DNA of 64,000 nucleotides from Micromonospora sp. C31. Lineage in GTDB: Bacteria; Actinomycetota; Actinomycetes; Mycobacteriales; Micromonosporaceae. Below, piece by piece: positions 35,938-44,089 of the stretch. The DNA lies in assembly GCF_018070575.1 (NCBI RefSeq), contig NZ_JAGPXN010000009.1, forward strand, positions 124,001 through 188,000, in the 5' to 3' direction. The notes below the pieces were generated by a model that saw only the letters and a program-made list of their open reading frames with translations, searched no databases and was not told the origin of the DNA. Positions within the stretch are counted from its first letter, which is position 1; each line of letters begins with the position of its first letter. Both the position numbers and the translations under genes were made by a program.

Positions 35938-36296
35938 CCGTCCTGCTGATCGCGCTCGGCGCGGCCGTCGGCGCGCCCCTGCGCTACCTCACCGACCGGG
36001 CGGTGCAGGCCCGACTCGGCGGCGCCCTGCCGTGGGGCACGCTGGCCGTCAACGTGGCCGGATCGCTCCTGCTCGGCCTCCTGGTCGGGCTGCCCGTCGG
36101 CCCGGCCGCCGGCGCGCTGCTCGGCACCGGCTTCTGCGGCGCGCTGACCACGTACTCGACCTTCGGGTACGAGACGCTGCGGTTGGCACGCCGGGGCCGG
36201 CGGTGCCGCGCGCTGGTCAACGTGCTGGCCAGCGTGGCCGCCGGCCTCGGCGCCGCCGCCGTCGGCTTCGCCCTGGCCCGGGCCGTCACCGGCTGA
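35934..36296 (+). CDS. crcB: Fluoride channel subunit CrcB (second)
   Basis: A 120-residue four-helix protein paired with the preceding gene. It carries the motifs LAVNVAGSLLLGLL and FCGALTTYSTFGYE, the same pore and phenylalanine elements as the first subunit but with Ser in place of Cys. The GTG at 35934 overlaps the previous stop. The two subunits probably assemble as a heterodimer giving two antiparallel pores. Downstream is a convergent cobalamin operon and an 18-bp tandem repeat. Confidence 0.9.
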   Translation: MTVLLIALGAAVGAPLRYLTDRAVQARLGGALPWGTLAVNVAGSLLLGLLVGLPVGPAAGALLGTGFCGALTTYSTFGYETLRLARRGRRCRALVNVLASVAAGLGAAAVGFALARAVTG

Positions 36297-36374
36297 GCGC
36301 CCCACCCCGCCGCCCGCCGGGCGACCGCGCCGGCCGCCCCGCCGCCGCCCGCGGCGAGCCCGGACCAGGCCGGG

Positions 36375-36480
36375 CCGGGCGGAACGGATCGGCCGGGCGG
36401 AACGGATCGGCCGGGCGGGACGGATCGGCCGGGCGGGACGGATCGGTGGGCGGGACGGATCGGTGGGCGGGGTGGATCAG
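36375..36480. repeat. Six tandem 17-18 bp repeats at the end of the cobalamin operon
   Basis: Four copies of an 18-base unit (CCGGGCGGAACGGATCGG type; the second pair has GGGACG) begin at 36375, 36393, 36411 and 36429, followed by two 17-base variants starting TGGGCGG at 36447 and 36464. The stop codon of the CbiX-CobA gene lies in the last copy. It occupies the site where a terminator between the convergent crcB and cobalamin operons would be expected. Confidence 0.85.
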
Positions 36481-38192
36481 TGGGCCGGGCCGGGCGGTTC
36501 GGCGGGCAGGCGCAGGTCGACCACCGGGCCGAGGACGAAGACGGCCGGCGGGGCGATCCGCTCCCGGGCGGACACCGCGCCGATCTCGTCCAGCCGGGCG
36601 GTCACGGCGCGCTGGTCGGGATGCCCGGCGTCCTGCACCGCGAGGACCGGGGTGTCCGGGGCCCGGCCGTGCTCGACCAGCACCGCGGCGATCTTGTCGA
36701 CGGTGTCCACGGCCATCAGCAGCACCAGGGTGCCCCGGGCCCGGCCCAGCGCCGCCCAGTCGACCAGCGATTCGGCATGCCCGGGCGGCAGGTGCCCGGA
36801 GACGACCGTGACGTCGTGCGCGACGCCCCGGTGGGTGACCGGCACCCCGGCCAGGGTCGCCGCGGCGACCGCGCTGCTCACCCCGGGGACCACGGTCACC
36901 TCCACCCCGGCCGCCGCGCAGGCCTGCACCTCCTCGTGACCGCGCCCGAAGACGTACGGGTCGCCGCCCTTGAGCCGGACCACCCGCCGCCCGGCGCGGG
37001 CGTGCGCGACGAGGGCGGCGTTGATCGCGTCCTGCCCCATCGAGGGTCCCCGGGGCACCTTCGCCGCGTCGACGACCTCCACGCCAGGGCGCAGCCCGGC
37101 GAGCAGCCCGCGCGGGGCGAGCCGGTCGACCACCACCACGTCCGCCGCCTCCAGCAGCGCCCTGCCCCGTACGGTGATCAGGTCGTCGGGCCCGGGACCG
37201 CCACCGACGACGGCGACCTGACCGGGGCGCGGAACGCGCTCGTGGTGCTCCCCCGGCCCGTGCCGGTGGTCATGCCCGCCGGGCCCGTGACCGCCATGTC
37301 CGTGGTCGTGCGCGTGGTGGTCGTGGTGGTGGCCGCCGACCGGGTCGTCGGGGTGGTCGTGCGGGGTCTGCGGGCGGCCGACCTTGTCGGCGAAGCCCGG
37401 CATCAGCACCCGGTACGCGCAGGTGTCGCAGTTCATCCGGATGTCGCCGCCACGCGCCTCGGCGTGCCGTTCGAGCACCAGGTCGGCGAGGGCGTCGCAG
37501 TCGCCGATCAGGTCGGCCACCCGCACGTCCAGGTCGGGGTGGGCGGCGGCGAACGCGGCCGACTGCGCGACGATCCGGTCCGGCAGCACCCCGGCGAAGA
37601 GGAAGTACGGCGCGACGACGATCCGCCGGGCGCCGAGCCGGCGCAGCCGCTCCAGCACCGCCGGCACCGACGGCTCGGCCAGCGACACGAAGCCCGGCTC
37701 CACGCCGGCGTAGCCGCGGCCCTCCCAGAGCAGCCGGGCCACCTTGGCGACCTCGGCGTTGGCGTCCGGGTCGGTGGAGCCGCGCCCGATCAGCGCCACC
37801 CAGGTGCCGGCCCGGTCGTCGCCGGCCAGGGCGGCGTCGACGCGCTGCTCCAGCGCGGTGTGCAGCAGCGGGTGCGGGCCCAGCGGCCGGCCGTAGACGT
37901 AGCTGAGGCCCCGGTGGCGCTCCCGCTCGCGGGCCAGGGCGGCCGGGATGTCGCCCTTGCCGTGCCCGGCGGCGGTCAGCACCAGCGGCAGCGCCACCAG
38001 CGAGCGGTGCCCCCGGTCGACGAGCGCGCCGACCGCGTCGGTGAGCGGCGGCCGGGACAGCTCGATGAAGCCGCCCTCGACGTCGCCGACGGTGCCGGCG
38101 GCGCGGCGGCGTACCCGCTCGACGAACGCGACGAACTGTTCGACCCCGGCCGCGCTGCGCGTGCCGTGCCCGACGATGACCAGAGCGGTCAC
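36477..38192 (-). CDS. Sirohydrochlorin chelatase CbiX - uroporphyrinogen methyltransferase CobA fusion
   Basis: A 571-residue fusion. Residues 1-250 are a CbiX-type chelatase (LVIVGHGTRSAAGVEQF, VAPYFLFAGVLPDRI) that inserts cobalt into sirohydrochlorin or precorrin-2. Its C-terminal region has the MXCXXC iron-sulphur motif (MNCDTCAY) and a run of about 40 residues rich in His, as in Bacillus CbiXL. Residues about 315-571 are a SUMT/CobA methyltransferase (VAVVGGGPGPDDLITVRG, VRLKGGDPYVFGRGHEE, VPGVSSAVAA). CobA makes precorrin-2 from uroporphyrinogen III. The fusion links two early steps that are normally separate enzymes. The GTG at 38192 overlaps the CobH stop. Confidence 0.92.
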   Translation of the reverse strand: MTALVIVGHGTRSAAGVEQFVAFVERVRRRAAGTVGDVEGGFIELSRPPLTDAVGALVDRGHRSLVALPLVLTAAGHGKGDIPAALARERERHRGLSYVYGRPLGPHPLLHTALEQRVDAALAGDDRAGTWVALIGRGSTDPDANAEVAKVARLLWEGRGYAGVEPGFVSLAEPSVPAVLERLRRLGARRIVVAPYFLFAGVLPDRIVAQSAAFAAAHPDLDVRVADLIGDCDALADLVLERHAEARGGDIRMNCDTCAYRVLMPGFADKVGRPQTPHDHPDDPVGGHHHDHHAHDHGHGGHGPGGHDHRHGPGEHHERVPRPGQVAVVGGGPGPDDLITVRGRALLEAADVVVVDRLAPRGLLAGLRPGVEVVDAAKVPRGPSMGQDAINAALVAHARAGRRVVRLKGGDPYVFGRGHEEVQACAAAGVEVTVVPGVSSAVAAATLAGVPVTHRGVAHDVTVVSGHLPPGHAESLVDWAALGRARGTLVLLMAVDTVDKIAAVLVEHGRAPDTPVLAVQDAGHPDQRAVTARLDEIGAVSARERIAPPAVFVLGPVVDLRLPAEPPGPAH

Positions 38193-38779
38193 TGCTCCTC
38201 CTCCGCGTACAGCAGGGCGTTGAGGGCGGCGGCGGCGACCGCCGAGCCGCCCTTCTCGCCCCGGTTGGACACCCCGGGCAGGCCGCTGGCGCGCAGCGCC
38301 GCCTTCGACTCGGCGGCGCCGACGAAGCCGACCGGCAGCCCGACGACCAGCGCCGGCCGGGCGTCCAGGGCGATCAGTTCCTCCAGTGCGGTCGGCGCGC
38401 AGCCGACCACCCACACCGCGCCGGGGCCGACCCGCTCCAGGGCGATCCGGACCGCAGCCGCCGACCGGGTGACGCCGGCCGCGCGGGCCAGCTCGGCGGC
38501 GGCGGGCTCGGCGACCGGGCAGACCGTGTCCCGGCCGGTGACACCCGCGGCGACCATCGCCACGTCCGTGACCACCGGCACGCCCGCGCGCAGGGCGGCC
38601 AGCCCGCCGGCCAGGGCTGCCTCGTCGCAGACCAGGTCGGTGACGTAGTCGAGGTCGGCGCTGGCGTGCACCACCCGCTCGGTGACGGCCCGGGTCAACG
38701 GCGGCAGGTGCGCCAGGTCGACCCGGGAGCGCAGGATGCGGTAGGACTCCCGCTCGATGGGGTGCACGACGCGGCTCAC
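38189..38779 (-). CDS. cobH: Precorrin-8X methylmutase CobH
   Basis: A 196-residue CobH/CbiC. The start MSRVVHPIERESYRILRSRVD and motifs HASADLDY, VVTDVAMVAAGV and GLPVGFVGAAESK are typical, with the catalytic His expected in the HASADLDY region. It moves the C11 methyl to C12 to form hydrogenobyrinate. I chose the GTG at 38779, which has a GGAGG site and overlaps a 15-codon ORF by four bases. The 3' end overlaps the CbiX-CobA start. Confidence 0.93.
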   Translation of the reverse strand: MSRVVHPIERESYRILRSRVDLAHLPPLTRAVTERVVHASADLDYVTDLVCDEAALAGGLAALRAGVPVVTDVAMVAAGVTGRDTVCPVAEPAAAELARAAGVTRSAAAVRIALERVGPGAVWVVGCAPTALEELIALDARPALVVGLPVGFVGAAESKAALRASGLPGVSNRGEKGGSAVAAAALNALLYAEEEQ

Positions 38780-38823
38780 GGCCGCACCTCCGTCGACGCG
38801 GCGCCGGGCGCGGTCGTACTCAT
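38776..38823 (-). CDS. Fifteen-codon mini-ORF bridging ferredoxin and CobH
   Basis: A short frame MSTTAPGAASTEVRP begins with ATG sharing one base with the ferredoxin stop (TGATG) and ends in TGA overlapping the CobH GTG by four bases (GTGA). It fills the only non-overlapping gap of the operon after CobN, so ribosomes could pass without leaving the message. Whether the peptide itself matters is unknown. Confidence 0.45.
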   Translation of the reverse strand: MSTTAPGAASTEVRP

Positions 38824-39008
38824 CGGATCCCTCCACGTTGGTCGGTGTCCGTGGCGCGGATCGCGTCCACCGGGCAGATCTCCACGCATTCCAGGCAGCC
38901 CGTGCAGCGGTCGGCGCGTACGGCGAGGCCACCGGGCACCGGCCGGATCGCGTGCGTCGGGCAGGTGAGCAGGCAGGCGCCGCAGCCCTGGCAGGCGCCG
39001 ATGGTCAC
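38820..39008 (-). CDS. 2x[4Fe-4S] ferredoxin
   Basis: A 62-residue bacterial-type ferredoxin with two CxxCxxCxxxCP clusters: CQGCGACLLTCP and CTGCLECVEICP. It would pass electrons to reductive steps of corrin synthesis, such as cobalt reduction or an iron-sulphur enzyme. The GTG at 39008 overlaps the CobJ-part stop by four bases. Confidence 0.9.
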   Translation of the reverse strand: MTIGACQGCGACLLTCPTHAIRPVPGGLAVRADRCTGCLECVEICPVDAIRATDTDQRGGIR

Positions 39009-40840
39009 GGCCGCCACCGGTACCCCCTCGGGGTGACCATCCGGCCGGCGACGATCCGGGTCTGGCTGCTGCCCACCACCACGACGCTGTACATGTCGAC
39101 CAGCGCCGGATCGAGGGTGGCCAGGGTGGCCAGGTGCACCCGCTCGCCGGCCCGGCTGGCGTTGCGCACCACCCCGACCGGGGTCTCCGGCGGCCGGTGC
39201 GCGGCGAAGACCTCCAGCGCCGCGCCGAGCTGCCAGTCCCGGGTCCGGCTGCGCGGGTTGTAGAGCAGCGCCACGAAGTCGCCCTCGGCCGCGGCGGCCA
39301 CCCGGCGGGCGATGACCTCCCACGGGGTGTGCAGGTCGGACAGGCTCAGGTAGGCGTGGTCGTGGCCGAGCGGCGCGCCGAGCAGTGCCCCGGCGGCCAG
39401 CGCGGCGGTCACCCCGGGCACGCCGACGACGTCGATGCGCTCGTCGGCGTACTCCAGGGCGGGGCTGGCCATCGCGTACACGCCGGCGTCGCCGGAGCCG
39501 ACCAGCGCCACGGCGTGACCGGCGGTGGCCTCGGCGACGGCGGCACGGGCCCGTTCCTCCTCGGCGCCGAGCCCGCTGGCGAGCACCCGGGTGCCGGGGC
39601 GCAGCAGGTCGCGGACCTGGTCGACGTACTGGTCCAGGCCGACGACCACGGTGGCGCGACGCAGTTCGGTCACCGCGCGGGCGGTGCGCAGGTCCGCCGC
39701 GCCGGGGCCGAGGCCGACGATCGCCAGCCGGCCGCGCGGGGTGTGCCGGGCGACGGCGACGGTGGCCATCGCCGTCGCGGTCTTCGGCACCAGCAGGTCG
39801 GCGTCGCCGCCGAGCAGCGCCGCCGCCTCGGCGACGCTGGGGGTGCCGACGGCGGCGCGCACCACCTCGCTGGGGTGCGGCACGTCGACCGCCGCCAACT
39901 CCGCCGCCGGATACGTCACCAGCGGTACGCCGAGCGCGTCGGCGGTCGCCCGGATGCCCGCCTCGTCGGCCTTGACGTCGGCGCTGGCGAGGTGCCGCAC
40001 GCTCGCCGGGCTCAGGCCGGCCTCGGTCAGCACCCGCTCCAGCAGACCGCGCACCTCGGCGGCGGGCACGCCCCGGCTGGCGCCGACGCCGGCGACCAGC
40101 GACGGGGGCCGCAGCACGGCGGTCCGGTCGTCGAGCGGCACCACCCGGTCGGTGACCAGCAGCCGGTACCCGCCGTCCACCGCCGGCCCGGACCCGACGT
40201 CGCCCCGGCCGTGGGCCGCCGGACCGGCGGGCGCGGGTGCCGGCGGGCCAGCGGAGGCGGGTGCCGCCGCGTCGGCGGGCGCGGGGGCCGACGACCCGGC
40301 AGGGGCGGGGCGCACGTTGTCGGGCAGGGCGGGCAGTGGCCAGGTGACGTCGGCGACGAGGGTCACCGGCTCGCCGTCGAGGATGGCGCGGCTGACGGCC
40401 GCGACGGCGCCCTCCACCGGCCAGCCGAGGGTGTCCAGGCCGGGCAGGCCGGCGGCGTCGGTGGCGGTGGTGACCACCGGCTGCGCGTCGAGCAGCGCGC
40501 CGACCCGCCCGGCGAGGTCGTTGCCGCCCCCGGCGTGGCCGCCGAGCAGCGCGACCGCGTGCCGGGCCGCCTCGTCGACCACCACCACGGCCGGGTCGGT
40601 GCGCTTGTCGCCGAGCAGCGGCGCGAGGATGCGCACCACCGCCCCGGTGGCCAGGAACGCCACCACCGCGTCGTACCCGGTCCAGGCGGCGCGCAGCGCG
40701 TCGGCGACGGTGTCCGCCGTGACGACGCGCGCGTGCGGCCAGGCGTCGGCGACGGTACGGGCGTGCCGTCGGCCGGCGGCGGTGGCGGCGACGAGCCCGA
40801 TCCGGGTCGGCTGGTCCGTGGCGGCGGGCGGGTGGTTCAC
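39005..40840 (-). CDS. CbiG - precorrin-3B C17-methyltransferase (CobJ) fusion
   Basis: A 611-residue fusion. Residues 1-175 contain a CbiG-type domain (RIGLVAATAAGRRHA, GHAGGGNDLAGRVG) with a second CbiG piece around residues 240-330 (GVGASRGVPAAEVRGLLE), split by an Ala/Pro/Gly-rich linker. Residues about 365-611 form CobJ (LAIVGLGPGAADLRTARA, VGVPGVTAALAAGALLGAPL, LYNPRSRTRDW). CbiG opens the delta-lactone in the anaerobic route; CobJ methylates C17 and contracts the ring. The GTG at 40840 overlaps the CobL stop. Confidence 0.92.
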   Translation of the reverse strand: MNHPPAATDQPTRIGLVAATAAGRRHARTVADAWPHARVVTADTVADALRAAWTGYDAVVAFLATGAVVRILAPLLGDKRTDPAVVVVDEAARHAVALLGGHAGGGNDLAGRVGALLDAQPVVTTATDAAGLPGLDTLGWPVEGAVAAVSRAILDGEPVTLVADVTWPLPALPDNVRPAPAGSSAPAPADAAAPASAGPPAPAPAGPAAHGRGDVGSGPAVDGGYRLLVTDRVVPLDDRTAVLRPPSLVAGVGASRGVPAAEVRGLLERVLTEAGLSPASVRHLASADVKADEAGIRATADALGVPLVTYPAAELAAVDVPHPSEVVRAAVGTPSVAEAAALLGGDADLLVPKTATAMATVAVARHTPRGRLAIVGLGPGAADLRTARAVTELRRATVVVGLDQYVDQVRDLLRPGTRVLASGLGAEEERARAAVAEATAGHAVALVGSGDAGVYAMASPALEYADERIDVVGVPGVTAALAAGALLGAPLGHDHAYLSLSDLHTPWEVIARRVAAAAEGDFVALLYNPRSRTRDWQLGAALEVFAAHRPPETPVGVVRNASRAGERVHLATLATLDPALVDMYSVVVVGSSQTRIVAGRMVTPRGYRWRP

Positions 40841-42069
40841 GGGCGCTCCCCGGTGAGGACGACCACCGGGTTGGTGGCCGCGAGTCGGACGGACCCGCCG
40901 GGCAGGTCGGCGAGGCGGGCGGCGGAGAGCTGGACGCCCTGCACGGCGTAGCCGGCGGCGCGCAGCAGCCCGAGGGCGGGGGCGACCCGGTCGACGGCGG
41001 CGAGGGCGGCCACCACCCGCTCGGGCCGGCGCTGCGCCACGGCGGCGAGCACGTCGGTGCCGCCGCCGCCGACGAAGACGGCGTCGGGATCGGGCAGCGG
41101 ATGCAGCGCTTCGGGGGCGGCACCGGTCACCACCCGCACGTCGACGCCGTGCCGGGCGGCGTTCGCCCCGACGGCGGCCCGCGGATCGTGGTCGACGGCG
41201 ATCACGGCCGCGCCGAGCAGGGCGCACTCGATGCCGACCGAGCCGCTGCCCGCGCCGACGTCCCAGACCAGGCGGCCGAGGCGGGGACGCAGCCGGGCCA
41301 CGGCGAGGGCGCGTACCTCCGCCTTGGTGATCATGGAGTCCCGGTGGGCGTACGCGGACTCGGGCAGCGCCCACCCGCCGGGCGGCGCGGCGGCCGGCTG
41401 GTTGTCCGCCCGCATCCCGCCCGCGCCGGGCTCGCCGGCGAGGCTGAGCAGCACGTGCGGGTCGGCCCAGGCGCGGCCGGCGGCCTGCTCGGGAGTGGTC
41501 TCGGTGAGTCGTTCGGCGTCGGTGCCGAGGTGCTCGGCGACGACCAGGCGACGGGCCCAGCCGACCAGCCCGGCGCCCAGCTCGGCCGCCCCGGCGCCCG
41601 GGGCGGTGAGCACCGCGACGGCGGGCAGGGCCCGGCAGGCGTTCAGCGCGGGCCGGGGGTCGCGGCCGTGCGCGGTGACCACGGCCGCGCCGTCCCAGGG
41701 CAGGCCGGCACGGGCGAACGCAGCGGCCACGCTGGACACGGCCGGCAGCACCCGCAGCGGCAGCCCGGCCGCCCGCAACGCCCGGACCACCCCGAACAGC
41801 CCCGGGTCGCCGCTGGCCAGCACGGCGGCGGGAACCCCGGCGGCGACGGCGTCGGCCAGCCGCCCCAGCGCGGGCGCCAGCGGCCCGAGGGCGAGGGTGT
41901 CCGCGTCGGCCGGCAGGCGTACGGCGGCCAGGTGCCGGGCCGCGCCGACCACCAGTCGGGCCCGGGCGAGCGCCGGCGCGGCGGCGGGGTGGGCGGGCCC
42001 GCCCCCGGCGTCGATCCCGACCACGGTCACCGTCGGCCCCGTGGCCCCGGCCAACCGTTCGCCGGTCAC
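40837..42069 (-). CDS. cobL: Precorrin-6Y C5,15-methyltransferase (CbiE-CbiT type)
   Basis: A 410-residue CobL. The N-terminal half is a tetrapyrrole methylase (VTVVGIDAGG, ASGDPGLFGVVRALRA); the C-terminal half is a Rossmann methyltransferase (WDVGAGSGSVGIECAL) that does decarboxylation at C12 and C15 methylation. The join region is rich in Pro and Ala. The GTG at 42069 overlaps CbiD by four bases. Confidence 0.93.
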   Translation of the reverse strand: MTGERLAGATGPTVTVVGIDAGGGPAHPAAAPALARARLVVGAARHLAAVRLPADADTLALGPLAPALGRLADAVAAGVPAAVLASGDPGLFGVVRALRAAGLPLRVLPAVSSVAAAFARAGLPWDGAAVVTAHGRDPRPALNACRALPAVAVLTAPGAGAAELGAGLVGWARRLVVAEHLGTDAERLTETTPEQAAGRAWADPHVLLSLAGEPGAGGMRADNQPAAAPPGGWALPESAYAHRDSMITKAEVRALAVARLRPRLGRLVWDVGAGSGSVGIECALLGAAVIAVDHDPRAAVGANAARHGVDVRVVTGAAPEALHPLPDPDAVFVGGGGTDVLAAVAQRRPERVVAALAAVDRVAPALGLLRAAGYAVQGVQLSAARLADLPGGSVRLAATNPVVVLTGERP

Positions 42070-43211
42070 GCCGCCCACCGGCCCGAGGACGCGACCACCC
42101 GGTCGCCGGCGAAGTCGACCATGGCGACGTCGACGGTGACGGCGTCGCCGGCGAAGCGCAGCAGCACCTGCCGCACCCGGTGGCAGAGCAGGTCGCCGGC
42201 GGGGCCGAGCAGCCCGGCGGCCTCCCACAGCTCGTACGCGTGCCGCCCGGTGTTCGCCGCGACGACCGCCGCCACCAGCTCGGGGTCGCCGCCCGCCTCG
42301 GCGGTGACCGCCCCGAGCAGCGACAGGTCCACCTTGGAGCGGGTGTAGTGGGTCATCAGGACGCCGGCGGCGAGCTTGGCCAGCTTGCCGGCCATCCCGA
42401 CGAAGACCACGGCGGTCATCGCGTCGCCCACGGCGGCGGTGACGGCCGCGCCGGTGAAGTCGCCGACCTCCACGAAGCAGACCTCGGGCAGCTCCGGCAG
42501 CAGCGCGCGGGCGGCCCGCTCGGTGCGCCCGCCGGTGCACAGCACCACCGTCCGCTCCCCCTGGGCGGCCATCACGTGCACCGCCTGCACCACGCTGGCC
42601 CGCCAGGAGGCGGTGGAGAACGGGCGCACGACGCCGGTGGTGCCGAGGATGGAGATACCGCCGAGGATGCCGAGCCGCCGGTTGGTGGTCTTGCGGGCCA
42701 TGATCTCGCCGCGCGGCACGCTGACCACCACCCGCACACCCACCTCGCTGAGGTCGACGACCTCGGCGACGGCCTGGCCGATCATGCGGCGCGGGGTGTC
42801 GTTGATGGCCGGCCCGCCGACGGGCAGGCCGAGGCCCGGCCTGGTGACCGTGCCGACGCCGGGCCCGCCGTCGAGACGCAGCCCGGGCTCGTCCCACCAG
42901 CTGACGGTGGCGGTCAGCTCGGCGCCGTGGGTGACGTCCGGGTCGTCGCCGGCGTCCTTCACCACCACCGCCTCCGCCCGCACGCGGCCGTCGACCTCGC
43001 AGCGGGCCACCGGGAAGCTGACCCGCCGCCCGGCGGGCAGCCCGATCTCCACCTGCCGCTGCGGCACGCCGGTGACCAGGGCGGTCAGCGCCGCCTTGGT
43101 CGCCGCCGTAGCGCAGGCGCCGGTGGTCCACCCGGTGCGCAGTGCGGTCGGCCGGACCTTCGCGGTACGCGGCAGGTCCGGCTCGCGCAGCGGCGGCTCG
43201 GCGTACGTCAT
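42066..43211 (-). CDS. cbiD: Cobalt-precorrin-5B C1-methyltransferase CbiD
   Basis: A 381-residue CbiD. Characteristic motifs are LRTGWTTGACATAATKAAL, GLGLPVGGPAINDTPRRMI and ILGGISILGTTGVVRPFS. It belongs to the anaerobic route, although CobN is an aerobic-type chelatase, so the operon mixes branch markers. The ATG at 43211 shares one base with the CobM stop. Confidence 0.93.
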   Translation of the reverse strand: MTYAEPPLREPDLPRTAKVRPTALRTGWTTGACATAATKAALTALVTGVPQRQVEIGLPAGRRVSFPVARCEVDGRVRAEAVVVKDAGDDPDVTHGAELTATVSWWDEPGLRLDGGPGVGTVTRPGLGLPVGGPAINDTPRRMIGQAVAEVVDLSEVGVRVVVSVPRGEIMARKTTNRRLGILGGISILGTTGVVRPFSTASWRASVVQAVHVMAAQGERTVVLCTGGRTERAARALLPELPEVCFVEVGDFTGAAVTAAVGDAMTAVVFVGMAGKLAKLAAGVLMTHYTRSKVDLSLLGAVTAEAGGDPELVAAVVAANTGRHAYELWEAAGLLGPAGDLLCHRVRQVLLRFAGDAVTVDVAMVDFAGDRVVASSGRWAA

Positions 43212-44089
43212 CAGGGGTGCCCGTCCCCCGGTGTCGCACCGCCCGCGCGGGCCCGGCGCAGGTCGGCGCGGGCGGCCGGCTCGGCCCGCCGGAAGGTGTG
43301 GAAGTGCCCGGGGTGGTAGAGGTGCGAGCGGGTGCCGGCGGCGGCGAGCGCCGGACCGACCAGGAACAGGGTGTGCTTCCAGAGCTTGTGCTCCTTGACG
43401 GTGGCCTCCAGCTCGCCGAGCGCACACCGCACCACCAGCTCGTCCGGCCAGGTCGCCTGGTACGCCACCACGACCGGGGTGTCGGCCGGGTAGCCGCCGG
43501 CCAGCAGCTCGGCCTGCGCCTGCCCGGACCGGGCGGCGGAGAGGAACAGGGCCATGGTGGTGCCGTGCCGGGCGAACTCGCGGACCCGCTCGCCCGGCGG
43601 CATCGGGGTCTTGCCGCCCTCCAGCCGGGTCAGGATCACCGACTGGGCGACCTCCGGGATGGTGAGTTCCCGGCCGACGATCGCCGCGACGGCGGTGAAC
43701 GACGAGACGCCGGGGACGATCTCCACGGCCAGCCCGAGCGCCCGGCACAGGTCGAGCTGCTCCTGCACCGCGCCCCACAGCGCCGGGTCGCCGGAGTGGA
43801 TCCGCGCCACGGTCAGCCCGTCGGCGGCGGCGCGCTCGTAGAGCGGCAGCACGCCCTCGATCGGCAGCCGCGACGAGTCGACGATCTCCGCGTCGGCGCG
43901 GGCGTGGGCGAGCACGTCGGCGTGCACCAGGCTGGCCGCCCAGACCACCACGTCGGCCGCGCCGATCACCCGGGCGGCGCGCAGCGTCAGCAGGTCCGCC
44001 GCGCCGGGGCCGGCCCCGACGAACCACACCTTGCCGGTGCCGGCCGGCCCGCCGTCGTCGGCGTGCCCCGCGATCGGCGTGGTGGTCAC
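43211..44089 (-). CDS. cobM: Precorrin-4 C11-methyltransferase CobM
   Basis: A 292-residue tetrapyrrole methylase with VWFVGAGPGAADLLTLRAA, HSGDPALWGAVQEQLD and EIVPGVSSFTAVAAIVGREL. It methylates C11. The last 35 residues form an Arg/Gly tail after SHLYHPGHFHTFR. The GTG at 44089 overlaps the CobI stop by four bases. Confidence 0.93.
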   Translation of the reverse strand: MTTTPIAGHADDGGPAGTGKVWFVGAGPGAADLLTLRAARVIGAADVVVWAASLVHADVLAHARADAEIVDSSRLPIEGVLPLYERAAADGLTVARIHSGDPALWGAVQEQLDLCRALGLAVEIVPGVSSFTAVAAIVGRELTIPEVAQSVILTRLEGGKTPMPPGERVREFARHGTTMALFLSAARSGQAQAELLAGGYPADTPVVVAYQATWPDELVVRCALGELEATVKEHKLWKHTLFLVGPALAAAGTRSHLYHPGHFHTFRRAEPAARADLRRARAGGATPGDGHP

